Below are positions 51,771 to 60,990 of a stretch of 64,000 nt of DNA, piece after piece; position 1 is the first letter of the stretch, and each line of letters opens with the position of its first letter. The stretch spans positions 216,126 to 280,125 of the forward strand of contig NMRB01000778.1 in the NCBI GenBank assembly GCA_002633025.1, in the 5' to 3' direction. Origin of the DNA: Notospermus geniculatus. Its lineage: Eukaryota; Nemertea; Pilidiophora; Heteronemertea; Lineidae. Made by a program: the position numbers and the translations under genes. A model generated the notes under the pieces. That model did no database searches. It saw only the letters and a program-made list of their open reading frames with translations, and was not told where the DNA came from.

Positions 51771-51930
51771 AGGGCGGCGCACACGAGCGACTAAATCTGG
51801 GCGACCGCCGACGAGACTGGTGGTGCGACTGGACATCAGCCAATCAGAAGCGCCAAATCTTGTCGCTTTGGCGGTCGGAAGCCAAGTCGGCCGACAAATC
51901 GGTCAAAATTGTCGCTCGTGTGCGCCGCCC
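51771..51930. mobile_element. Foldback MITE, AGGGCGGCGCACACGAGCGAC ends
   Basis: Arms gggcggcgcacacgagcgac and its inverse, flanked by TTAA (51767-51770) and TTTA. Abuts the previous element. Copied at 54616-54775. Confidence 0.9.
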
Positions 51931-52037
51931 TTTAGGGAGCACGACTTTATTTACTGTGATTAGGTGATATGGCAGCACAGTCGAAAATTTTTTCTTCAGG
52001 CGATCATTTTCTAGTTTTCAGACATTAATCCAGAAAC

Positions 52038-53202
52038 ATGAGGGGGAAAGCGCTGTTGGCAATAATGGTCGTGGTCGCTTTGCTGAATGCAAAGGCATAT
52101 GGAAGTGACGGCGAGGAAGTTGAACGTCTCCAGAAGGAAGAAAACAAGGTATGTAGGCCTAAGGCTTAGCGCACATGTCCGACAAAACTCGATCCGTTAG
52201 GGGTGTTTTTTAAAGTCGACTGACCCAACGCTGTCGACTCGTCATTCAGCCAGGACAGTCGATTTTAACAGACACCCCTAACGCATTGAGTTTTGTCGGA
52301 CATGTGCGCTAAGCTTAAAGCTAAGCGCACATGTCCGACAAAAAGCCTTCCGAAATGTGTACGTTTAACAGATCCGTTCACCGGATGCACTTTAACGCAC
52401 GGCAACACCGCGCACATGTATGCGTTAAAACTCGCAGCACCGACGGATGTCAGTCTTTCCTTCACTGGGAAAAATCGAAGGGTTATCCCACAATTACGTC
52501 ATTATAGGAATTCCTTCCGAATACCGGACGGCAACAGTTATTTTTGACGGATGAATGGGGCATGTTCCAATCGTCCGATATCGCATGCGTTACTTAATTC
52601 GTTCCGGATGATAATAACGGCCATGTGCGGTGGCAAGTGTCAATCAGTGTGTCCCATATTAATCCGGTAACGGATCCGGTAAACGTATACATTTCGGAAG
52701 GCTTTTTGTCGGACATGTCCGCTTAGCTTAATCTCTGTTCAAATGGAGCCTCTATGCCGTGTTCTGCACGCACTTTATCAATGAGGAACCGACCGCAAGA
52801 CGTCATGACGTCACTTTTGTCTTTAGTTCACATCCAGAATTTGATTGTGCATTGGACACTCAGTGGCCAGGTGGCGGCAGTTCGCAAACGCCGAACCGCC
52901 GAACTTGGTACGCCGAACTGTATCCCGACGGTGTCTCACCAACAGCAGAACAGTGTCATTCGAAGGTCGGGGAGGCCTGCGCTGCTTTGTATGGATGCCG
53001 TCGGATTTTCAAAACGCCTTCATTTAGATATTCCCTAGCGATGTTGTGATAAGTTGGTTTGTTTCTAATAGCCTATCCCTTTGTTCCATTCTAGAGACAT
53101 TTAAGCATCGCAAGAGAGCGATTGTTGAGAAGGCGACAGGTGAATGCGGCGAGGATGAGGCGACAGGACCCTTGCCCCAGCGTAGATTTAGGTTGCAAGT
53201 GA
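52038..53202 (+). CDS. Secreted peptide precursor 1 (72 aa), two coding exons
   Basis: Exon 52022-52148 (acceptor ctagttttcag, ATG at 52038) encodes the signal peptide MRGKALLAIMVVVALLNA and an acidic spacer ending KEENK. Donor AAG|gtatgt, phase 0. Exon 53095-53202 (acceptor tgttccattctag) reads RHLSIARERLLRRR, QVNAARMRR, QDPCPSVDLGCK and stop. The K|R join makes a dibasic site across the intron. RRR and RR sites would release QVNAARM and a cyclic two-cysteine peptide whose N-terminal Gln could become pyroglutamate. This is the layout of a neuropeptide or peptide-hormone precursor, though an antimicrobial peptide precursor could look the same. AATAAA at 53287-53292. The paralogue lies 4 kb downstream. 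I do not recognise the family. Confidence 0.78.
52165..52313. mobile_element. Foldback MITE, CTTAGCGCACATGTCCGAC ends (short form)
   Basis: cttagcgcacatgtccgaca and its inverse at 52288-52313, with an inner gttaggggtgt/acacccctaac pair. Lies 17 bases after the signal-peptide exon of peptide gene 1. Confidence 0.9.
52318..52730. mobile_element. Foldback MITE, same ends (long form), abutting the short form
   Basis: aagctaagcgcacatgtccg continues to aaaagccttccgaaatgtgt, inverted at 52688-52730. It shares its outer 20 bases with the neighbour but has a different interior. Confidence 0.9.
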
Positions 53203-53286
53203 GATAGAGCCAGTCTGCACCTCACCTCGCAGCGCTGAAATTCAGCTGCACGATCCTCTTCGTACATTGATGTATACGTGTTGGAG

Positions 53287-53292
53287 AATAAA
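53287..53292 (+). terminator. Polyadenylation signal of peptide gene 1
   Basis: AATAAA 85 bases after the stop. Same relative place and flanks (ggagaataaaa) as in peptide gene 2. Confidence 0.7.
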
Positions 53293-53760
53293 ATGATCTG
53301 AGGTGAATATGTCAGTATTGTCCCTTCACTCAGTGATTGTCCCATTCACCTTACACAGAACAATGGGAGACTTTACTGCCGTTTATAGAGGCCACCACCA
53401 GTAAGCGATCCTAGGACGTCATGAAATATGACGTCACAGAGAAGAAATGCACGGCACGACGTCATCCATAATGACGTGGACGCAATGACTTACGTCTTCA
53501 AATTATTTTACTCTCACAATGTAGCCTGAACAAGTTCCGCTGAGAACAGTGGTCATACAAACCACATGTTATCATCTGGGGAGAACGACTCGAAAATTTT
53601 GAAGCTTTTCGATAAAGTAGTTCCATCAAAAGCATGGGGAGGGATAGTAGGCCACTGATGCATAGTGTGGCAGTGTAACATCTGCCAGTATTTTTGTGTG
53701 CCAGTGTCTCCCTTTATTATTTTGGAAACACAGGCAGATAGATGGACACATTAATTCTGA

Positions 53761-54777
53761 GCGTGTGCAGCTTCCGTCAGATAGCATATGTTCAATAACA
53801 ACGATGACGTGAACGACTGGGTTGCTGTTTTTCTGTGGCTATTTAACAATTTGAACTCTAAACCCAAATCAACAGGAAGGGAACACTCACAGATGGGGAA
53901 CACTGAAAAACCTTACACCAGTTTAAATGGACCCTACAGGCAGTCTTTTCATAGGCATTTTAATGTGCTTTATTACACCAATTAATTTGAGAATCAACAA
54001 TAAGCGCCACCTGTGATGAAGTGACCGGACTGATTCTGATATGAGCCCACAGCTATCTGCCTATTGGGTTCTCACAGGCATAGATTTGCCACAGTTCCTG
54101 GCTCCCCGTGTGCAGGCCTACAGGCCCTTGGAGTAGGCCTGGGAAATACTAAGTACCGGTAACCAGACTGGCGGAAATGGTGTCCGAGTTGAAACGTGAC
54201 TTGAAACATTGATTTGTTTTCATGGTGAAAGTGAAAACAAAATCCTACACGTTGTTACTCCAACATAAACAGACAGCTGGCGATGTTTATTCAAGTTTTC
54301 AAGTTGTTTATTTCACTCCAACCACCACATTACATATACAGTGGTGTGAATTAATATTCGAACAGAGGGAATTCAGCAAAATTTGTCATTTCGGCATTCC
54401 AATATCTATATCAAAAGTATTTGAAGGCAGTCCTAGATATGCACTCCTCTAGTCTTATATGTCAGTGGATCACCCGCTTGAGGGCTGATTCATACTCGCT
54501 TGCGGACCGTCAAGCGCATGAAACTGATCGCAGGTTTCCACGACGTGAATGTGCACACGCAGTGAAATTGATCACAGTCGGCGCAAAATCCGGACGGAGT
54601 ATGAATCAGCCTTAAAGGGCGGCGCACACGAGCGACTAAATCTGGGCGACCGCCGACGAGACTGGTGGTGCGACTGGACATCAGCCAATCAGAAGCGCCA
54701 AATCTTGTCGCTTTGGCGGTCGGAAGCCAAGTCGGCCGACAAATCGGTCAAAATTGTCGCTCGTGTGCGCCGCCCTT
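53761..54777 (+). repeat. 1,017-bp block, copy 2
   Basis: Same sequence as 50916-51932. Ends at an N (54778), after which the sequence jumps back to the interior of the same block. Confidence 0.93.
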
Positions 54778-54778
54778 N

Positions 54779-55252
54779 ACTGGGTTGCTGTTTTTCTGTG
54801 GCTATTTAACAATTTGAACTCTAAACCCAAATCAACAGGAAGGGAACACTCACAGATGGGGAACACTGAAAAACCTTACACCAGTTTAAATGGACCCTAC
54901 AGGCAGTCTTTTCATAGGCATTTTAATGTGCTTTATTACACCAATTAATTTGAGAATCAACAATAAGCGCCACCTGTGATGAAGTGACCGGACTGATTCT
55001 GATATGAGCCCACAGCTATCTGCCTATTGGGTTCTCACAGGCATAGATTTGCCACAGTTCCTGGCTCCCCGTGTGCAGGCCTACAGGCCCTTGGAGTAGG
55101 CCTGGGAAATACTAAGTACCGGTAACCAGACTGGCGGAAATGGTGTCCGAGTTGAAACGTGACTTGAAACATTGATTTGTTTTCATGGTGAAAGTGAAAA
55201 CAAAATCCTACACGTTGTTACTCCAACATAAACAGACAGCTGGCGATGTTTA
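54779..55252 (+). repeat. 474-bp partial third copy of the block
   Basis: Corresponds to 50971-51444. It then continues as unique sequence (cgatgggcccagcgaacgtg) where copies 1 and 2 have the mariner fragment, so it represents the uninserted allele or site. Confidence 0.9.
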
Positions 55253-55314
55253 CGATGGGCCCAGCGAACGTGGCGTGTCCTGGGGCCTAATCTTTGCCAA
55301 CCGCATCTGCCGCA

Positions 55315-55468
55315 TCCGCCAACCAATGAATGAATAGCGGTGATGACGGACCTGTTTTGTGCTGTGATTGGCTGTGAACAAACGGAACGACGCCCATCCA
55401 CATATCTATGCCTACAAATACCGCCGTAACGGCACTCTGGAGGCACTTCGGTGAGCTTCACTAGAAAG
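55315..55468 (+). promoter_or_regulatory. Promoter and noncoding exon 1 of peptide gene 2
   Basis: Matches 49735-49872: aaccaatg, gtgattggctgtgaacaaac, ctacaaata, gcactctggaggcacttcgg and the donor CTAGAAAG|gtaagg at 55468. The CRE of the first promoter is broken here: tgatgacgga replaces tgatgacgtca. Confidence 0.65.
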
Positions 55469-56078
55469 GTAAGGGTATTCCTCCAGCTTTGTATTAGGCC
55501 TACAACTTCCCCACATCCCTTGAAAGATTTCGATCCGACATGGACGGACAGCTTGTATGCCGATATTTTGACAAACGTTGTCGATGCCGCTTGGGGGTTA
55601 TTTTGCTTAAAAAACGCCTCAAGTCACGCTCTAGTACTGGACCAACATTTTCCATTCTGATGCGTGCCCTTCTCAGTGATGTCCTGACAGCCCGAAAAGG
55701 CCTTTTACCCACCCCCACCTTTTACTGAACCATGTGGACGGTTTTTTTGTTCTCAGTTGAACAGTGAAGGCGTTCCGTTTTCCGGCAACCCGGCAAGGGG
55801 AAGGGACAGTTGGTGGTGTTGTACTCCAGCAGGCCTGGGCTTGGTTGTTCAAACAACAAGCATCCCTCGTCCCAGAACATGCCAGCCAGCGTCATCCAGC
55901 TCGGTTGCTGTTAGAACAGAACACCGCTCTAAGCAATCGTGATTTTATGTGTTTCTGGTGAACATGTCCACCACTTTATTTACTGTGGTCCGGTAAGGCA
56001 GCATGTTGGAGCATTTCTACCCTCAGACGTACAATGTAGTTCGATCTCTAGTTTTTCAGACATTCTTAATCCAGAAAC

Positions 56079-56976
56079 ATGAGGGGGAAAGCGCTGTTGG
56101 CAATAATGATCGTGGTCGTTTTGTTGAATGCTACACATGCATCAGTAGAAAGTAGCAGGGATGAGGAAGATGAACGGATTCAGGAAGAGGAAAAGGTAGG
56201 CCTACATGTAAATTCTGTTCAAACGGCGCCTATGCCGTGCACACGGGCGCCCTTCATCAATATACGATTCTTGAATTCGCAGATCTGCGCACTTCCGCCG
56301 AAATCGCAACCACAACCTCGATCTGAATCCACCTGACGTGACGCCATCCATGATTCAGCAATGGTCGACTCTGACGCAACGTCTTCGACGTCACTGTCGT
56401 GGGGTTGTCTGCGTCACGTCATTCAGTTTCAGACCGAGGTTGTGGTTGAGATTTCGGCGGAAGTGCGCAGATCTTTCTCGTTTACGTCAATTTGGGATTT
56501 GTCTACGCAAGGCGGCGCGACCACCGATCCGACAAGAGGTCATGACGTCGCTTTTATCCGCAACCTTTTGCGCATGTACAACTTGACCACTTCCGGTCGT
56601 CAATTGGATTTGTTATCGGGGAGCATTTTATCCACTCAGTTGATTCGCATCGCCGGAAACAACGAAATCTCGTCGATATCCGGTGGTGTCACACCAACAT
56701 TGTCATTTGAAGGTCAAGGGTAGGCTACGTAGCATTGCCGGGTGTATGTTCGTCAGATTTTCAAGTGACTCAAAAGGCCTATATAGGCCCCATGTATTTC
56801 CTCGCGATTGGTAAGTTACCGGTCAGTTTCTACCGGGAGCTTTCTAGTGTCCCCTCTTATTTTTTTTCCAGAGATATTTAAGCAACGCCGGAGGGGAGCG
56901 ATTATCGAGGAGAAGGCGACAAGACCCTTGCTGGTACGAACCAGATCTCCCGGGTTGTCCGGGTACTCGGAGATAG
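56079..56976 (+). CDS. Secreted peptide precursor 2 (73 aa), two coding exons
   Basis: Paralogue of the gene at 52038. Exon 56060-56195 (acceptor ctagtttttcag) encodes signal peptide MRGKALLAIMIVVVLLNA, then an acidic spacer (SRDEEDERIQEEEK). Donor AAG|gtaggc, phase 0. Exon 56872-56976 (acceptor tattttttttccag) encodes RYLSNAGGERLLSRRRR, then QDPCWYEPDLPGCPGTRR and stop. K|R again forms a dibasic site at the splice junction. The cysteine loop has eight residues here and six in paralogue 1, but QDPC and the closing GC are kept. The precursor lacks the QVNAARM segment. AATAAA at 57036-57041. A foldback MITE sits in the intron. Confidence 0.78.
56260..56498. mobile_element. Foldback MITE of the GACCGTTCTCAAATT family (copy 3)
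   Basis: Inner arms cgcagatctgcgcacttccg and the inverse gcggaagtgcgcagatcttt, with the shared core ggggttgtctgcgtcacgtc. Lies in the intron of peptide gene 2. Outer ends are degraded. Confidence 0.8.
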
Positions 56977-57035
56977 ACTGACGGCTGGTCTCAAATTCGG
57001 CTGCACGACCATTTACATGTAAACAATGACGAGAG

Positions 57036-57041
57036 AATAAA
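57036..57041 (+). terminator. Polyadenylation signal of peptide gene 2
   Basis: AATAAA 60 bases after the stop, conserved with paralogue 1. Confidence 0.7.
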
Positions 57042-57410
57042 AGAATATCAAAATTAACATTGATTAATTTTTCCCTCAATCGGTGGTTTTCGTAATCGAT
57101 AAATGGAAACTATTGGACGATGACGTGTGTCCTGGGGCTGGAATGAGAAACCTGAAGATCCCGCCACTGGGAGGCGCTGTGAACCGTCGTACCGGTCTTC
57201 CGACGTTGGCGTCATGCACTGTTGCTCTGCGCCAACGACGTCGTGACGCGACGTCATTGCTCTGTTTTGACGTATTCGGCCGCACCACTCGCAGCGCCGC
57301 CCTACTGTCGTGATAGAAAATTATGATCATTGGAATGCCATGTGACGTCATTGTCCTATCGTTTACGGTTTTCGTTCATAATCATTTCTTAACCTCTGTC
57401 TCCTATCTAG

Positions 57411-57526
57411 TATCTACTCGCCAGCGTTTGAAGTTGGATCATTCTGGCGATGAACTGTCTCTAGTGGACCGTCTAAAACAATATCAAACCATCCGATTAG
57501 AAAAAGAAACATGTTTGTGTCAATAG
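57411..57526 (+). CDS. Possible terminal exon, unknown protein
   Basis: A good acceptor (ctctgtctcctatctag) opens a frame reading STRQRLKLDHSGDELSLVD, RLKQYQTIRLEKETCLCQ and stop. Composition looks protein-like, but I cannot identify an upstream exon that joins it. Confidence 0.25.
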
Positions 57527-57603
57527 AGCCAATACTGACAATCTCATTGGCAAATGTTAGCTTTTAAAATTAATGTTAATCTTCTTTGAATCAATAATAT
57601 ACC

Positions 57604-57878
57604 ATGGTTCAGAAGATTTCGAAATTTACCCGCACTGACGAAGATCCAGATTGGATCCCGATCTCGCCGACAGGAAAAGCGATTTCGCGTAATTTGCAAC
57701 AACTCCTCCCAAACCGCACTTACCGAACGACGAGGCGTCCGTGCCGACGGGGTTCGTCGATGCTGCGATGTGTGTTTCGACTCGGGATAATCGTCGGAAA
57801 ATGCTGCATTCCTGGACTGCGCCCTAAATCGAAGTTTGAGCTGTTTTTAGTGAAAGAAAATCCAGTGATTACAAATTC
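57604..57878 (+). CDS. Possible first exon, unknown protein
   Basis: ATG in a strong context (taccATGG) opens 91 codons beginning MVQKISKFTRTDEDPDW, ending at donor GAAG|gtaaga in phase 1. The middle is arginine-rich, followed by a hydrophobic LRCVFRLGIIVGKCCIPG. It would join in frame to the 452-codon gene downstream only if the acceptor at tcgacag (59642) were used rather than the better ttttttcag at 59628. Unresolved. Confidence 0.3.
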
Positions 57879-57959
57879 TGAAGGTAAGATTTTCTGCCAT
57901 TTATTGTTTAGTGGGTTACCCTTTTTACGATTGGGTGGCAGTATAAATAGCGAGGTTTA

Positions 57960-58725
57960 GAAATCAAACGAGAAACGTAAACGTTAACGAGAACGTTATT
58001 TTGTACCGAAAATGCAATATAAAATCTGGTTAATGTGTAGTATGAAAATGTAACGTTGTCGTAAAGTTTACGTTTATCGTTTGATTTCTAAACCTCCCTA
58101 ATTCCTCGTCATTTTCGACAAACGTCTGGTTATGATAAGCCAAACTCCCTCGGGAGAAAGTCAGACACTAATTGGCGATTATAAATCTCGAAGCCTCCAA
58201 GGAATGTGTTAAGCTTAATGCTCCTGCCTGGCCATTTCACAGTTGACACTGACTGAGATGGGCGTGTAGAGCGTCTTCAGAGACAACTATGTTTCATTTC
58301 GTTGTGATAAGTGCTTGCAACACACAGTAACTTCGGATATAACGACATACGTGGTCATGTGTCATGAACTGGTCACACTGATAAGGTGGAGTCGTTGCAG
58401 GTGGAGCAAAATTTTCAGATTCAAACATTCATAGAATCACTAAAACAACCTCTACACGGTTGATTTTGGTGTCATTTTGAAGATAAATTAGTCTAGTTTA
58501 ATGACCAAGAAACAAAAATCAAAAATATTCAGCGGTTTTTTAATGATAAGGGTGGTACAAGGTCTCCATGCTGCGAAAATCGAAAAATCAGTCATTTTGA
58601 CCATGCAACGAAAATTTTGACCAGTTCATGACTCGTGACCACGTGTCTTGGACAAGGCACACGTTTGAGAAAATCATTTTGATGTTCACTCGGCGAACTT
58701 TCAAAGTGTTTCGGTGTGTTATGGG
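57960..58725. other. No gene seen
   Basis: AT-rich non-coding sequence between the possible first exon and the foldback element. It contains an imperfect inverted pair built on cgtaaacgttaacga (about 57975) and gtttacgtttatcg (about 58066). Confidence 0.5.
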
Positions 58726-58975
58726 TGGCGTCCACTAGAGCGCCGACAACATTAGGAAGGGTTCCGGAAGCAAATGTGTCATTTCGGCATTGCTTCCGCG
58801 TCAAGTCCTAATGGTCGTTTTACCCTTTCCCGAACGTGCAGAAATGCCGCGAACTGTTCAGGAATGATAAAGACAGTGAACGGAACCTTTCAAGAACATG
58901 CGGAGAGGTTGCCGAATGAATGCGGATTCACTGAATTCGCATTCCGCGTCTTGTCCGCGCCCTAGTGGACGCTAG
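58726..58975. mobile_element. Foldback element, GCGTCCACTAGAGCGC ends
   Basis: ggcgtccactagagcgcc at the left and gcgccctagtggacgct at the right. The interior has a second weaker inverted pair. Confidence 0.75.
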
Positions 58976-59071
58976 GTTTTAGCGTTTGACAGACACAATG
59001 GACACCACGGCCCCGAAGTCTCGGGCCCTCCACAACTATGCTCTTGTCAATGGAATACCCGTAAGGACACT

Positions 59072-59221
59072 CTAAAGCAAGGTTCATTGGCACACGGATC
59101 CGGTCCGTTTCCAGTCCGTTTGCCCCGAGTTTTCCGGATACGACAACGCTGAAGTCCATTTGATAGATTTTTTACGGACCTGAATCGGACCAATTCCGTG
59201 TGCCAATGAACCTTGCTTTAG
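59072..59221. mobile_element. Foldback MITE, ~150 bp
   Basis: ctaaagcaaggttcattggc continues into acacgga and is exactly inverted at 59194-59221. Confidence 0.92.
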
Positions 59222-59631
59222 TTTCAAAGAATTTGGGATCCCGATCGGAGTAGGAGAAAACCGGAGTTTCCATTACGACGCTTTGTCAAGGAGAGTCGCA
59301 CTGTCTATCAGATGGCGCCGAATTAGTCCGGAGATGACCGAACCCACAATCTCTAGAGAACTTCCCTAAGAAATTGACGACAGACACATGGAATATCAAA
59401 TGGGAAATTTTCCTGCCGTTAGAGGTCGCCTGTTAGCGGTCCAACAACGTCACAAAGTTTGACGTCACAGACGTAAGCCATGGCCGCCACGGCATTATGG
59501 ATGATGTCATTTCTTCTCTGTGACGTCAAATTTCATGACGTTCTAGGACAGTTAACTGGTGGTGGCCTCTAACGGAGGTAATTTCTCCCATTTTTAATTT
59601 ACCATTATGCGATTCGTTTTTTCAGGTCGGG

Positions 59632-60990
59632 ATGGAGTCGACAGGTTCCAAAGCGCGGGCCCTCCTGACGGAGCAAGTACGACTAAAGAAGAAGACCTAC
59701 CGCGTGAAGTACGCCAACATGTTGAACAAGTGGGAAGACCGCAGGCTCAGGTTCCGCATTCTGGAACTCAACGCCAGGGAGAACGTCGCTAGGGTCAATA
59801 TTGAGCAGCGTCGGTTGAAATTTACGCACAATACACGGAGGTTTTTCAGAAATTTTAGTAAAGCGCTGAACGGTATGGAGGAGAAGGGGAAGCCTAGAGG
59901 GATGTCGAAAGTTGGAACTCGTGGTGGTACATTTGATATGGTGTTGGAAAGTGCACGAAAGGAAAACTTATGTAATGGTTACGCTGAAAAGGGCGAACTT
60001 AAGACACCAGATGGCGACGCGATACCGGAAGTAGGCCTACAGGGGGACGAGGTCGCAGACCGGAAACAGGCGTCGTCTCGTTATGAACGATGTGATGCTG
60101 ATATTAAAGATGTGCTAAAACCACAGAAAAAATCCCTCGATTTCGCCGAGTCCGATCGAGTGAGGAGAAAATTTGGCGCCGCGAAACTCACGTACCCTAT
60201 AACGAGTCTTAAAGGGCCGTACATGTCACATAAAGTGAAATTAAATGACTATAAAGTGATTCCCAAGATTGGTGATCGGCCGAAAGAGGGCGACAGTTCA
60301 GATTCTAAACCCGCCGCTAGGCGTGTAAGCGTCGAAAGAGTTGGGAAAGATGAGGACTCACAAGCTGTCAATAATTCTTCTGAGAACGGAGGAGCAAATT
60401 ACATTTCAACCTCGGGATTAGAGCCATACGACAAGGAAGCGAAATCATCCGTCCCTGGAGACGAGGATTGTTTACGTCATTCTGTCACGGTTGTTGATAA
60501 AATCGGGAATACAACTGGAGAGACGGCGGAACGAAAAACCGTCGTGAAAGGAGAAATGGCGTGTGCAGACACGGATGAGGTGCGTAGTGTGAGGGATAGC
60601 GAAAGTAGATTGGAACTACATGAAAAACAAGATTTGAAACACGAAGCAGAGCGAATGTGTCCCACTAGAGGGCGTGAATGCACTGGCGAAAGTGGCAAGG
60701 GGAAAAATCGAAAGGGAAGAGGTAAAAACAGGAAGGATAAGAAAGCACCACCCGGAAAACCGACACCTTGTTACATCCGGGTACCGCAGTATACCGAGTT
60801 TTCCGTCCTGAAGAATCGGATGGTTGTTCATCGTGACGTCATGCTACCGAAGTGCCTTCTGACGTCACAAGAACGCGAGGTCGTGAGGAGGGAACGATAC
60901 GAAAATTGGTTTAAGAATATTCGTGTTAAACATGACCTGTATGTTCGGAAACACAGAGGGGACGTGGCCCAATGGCTTGCCTCGCTTTAG
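59632..60990 (+). CDS. Unknown basic, hydrophilic protein, 452 aa, single coding exon
   Basis: By far the longest uninterrupted frame in the window. The ATG lies only four bases after a strong acceptor (cgattcgttttttcag), so a 5' UTR intron and an otherwise intronless coding region are likely. Residues ~8-80 are rich in Arg/Lys/Glu with heptad-like spacing (NMLNKWEDRRLRFRILELNA), possibly a coiled coil. Residues ~80-350 are low in hydrophobics and probably disordered. About 355-378 is a strong basic cluster (KNRKGRGKNRKDKK) that could be a nuclear localisation signal. The last ~70 residues (from YIRVPQYTEF) look folded and alpha-helical. No transmembrane segment or signal peptide. I cannot assign a family. 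Candidate AATAAA at 61611-61616. Confidence 0.65.
   Translation: MESTGSKARALLTEQVRLKKKTYRVKYANMLNKWEDRRLRFRILELNARENVARVNIEQRRLKFTHNTRRFFRNFSKALNGMEEKGKPRGMSKVGTRGGTFDMVLESARKENLCNGYAEKGELKTPDGDAIPEVGLQGDEVADRKQASSRYERCDADIKDVLKPQKKSLDFAESDRVRRKFGAAKLTYPITSLKGPYMSHKVKLNDYKVIPKIGDRPKEGDSSDSKPAARRVSVERVGKDEDSQAVNNSSENGGANYISTSGLEPYDKEAKSSVPGDEDCLRHSVTVVDKIGNTTGETAERKTVVKGEMACADTDEVRSVRDSESRLELHEKQDLKHEAERMCPTRGRECTGESGKGKNRKGRGKNRKDKKAPPGKPTPCYIRVPQYTEFSVLKNRMVVHRDVMLPKCLLTSQEREVVRRERYENWFKNIRVKHDLYVRKHRGDVAQWLASL

Larger units (their letters stand above)
50916..51932 (+). repeat. 1,017-bp block, copy 1 of a block repeated without visible difference
   Basis: Begins immediately after an N at 50915. 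Matches 53761-54777 at a constant offset of 2,845, with no difference seen. Contains the truncated mariner MITE and two foldback elements. Confidence 0.93.

Noticed and set aside
52754-53049. 94-96 codon frames between the two coding exons of peptide gene 1
   Set aside because: Not conserved in frame in the paralogue's intron, and they conflict with well-placed splice sites on either side.
50943-54948. Identical small frames at 50943, 53788, 54754 and the 51377/54222 and 51576/54421 pairs as genes
   Set aside because: They lie in the block repeated without visible difference and in MITE sequence; identity reflects duplication or assembly, not selection.
57083-57313. 76-codon frame MVFVIDKWKLLDDDVC downstream of peptide gene 2
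   Set aside because: No splice signals or family features; competing frames are open on the minus strand over the same GC-rich stretch.
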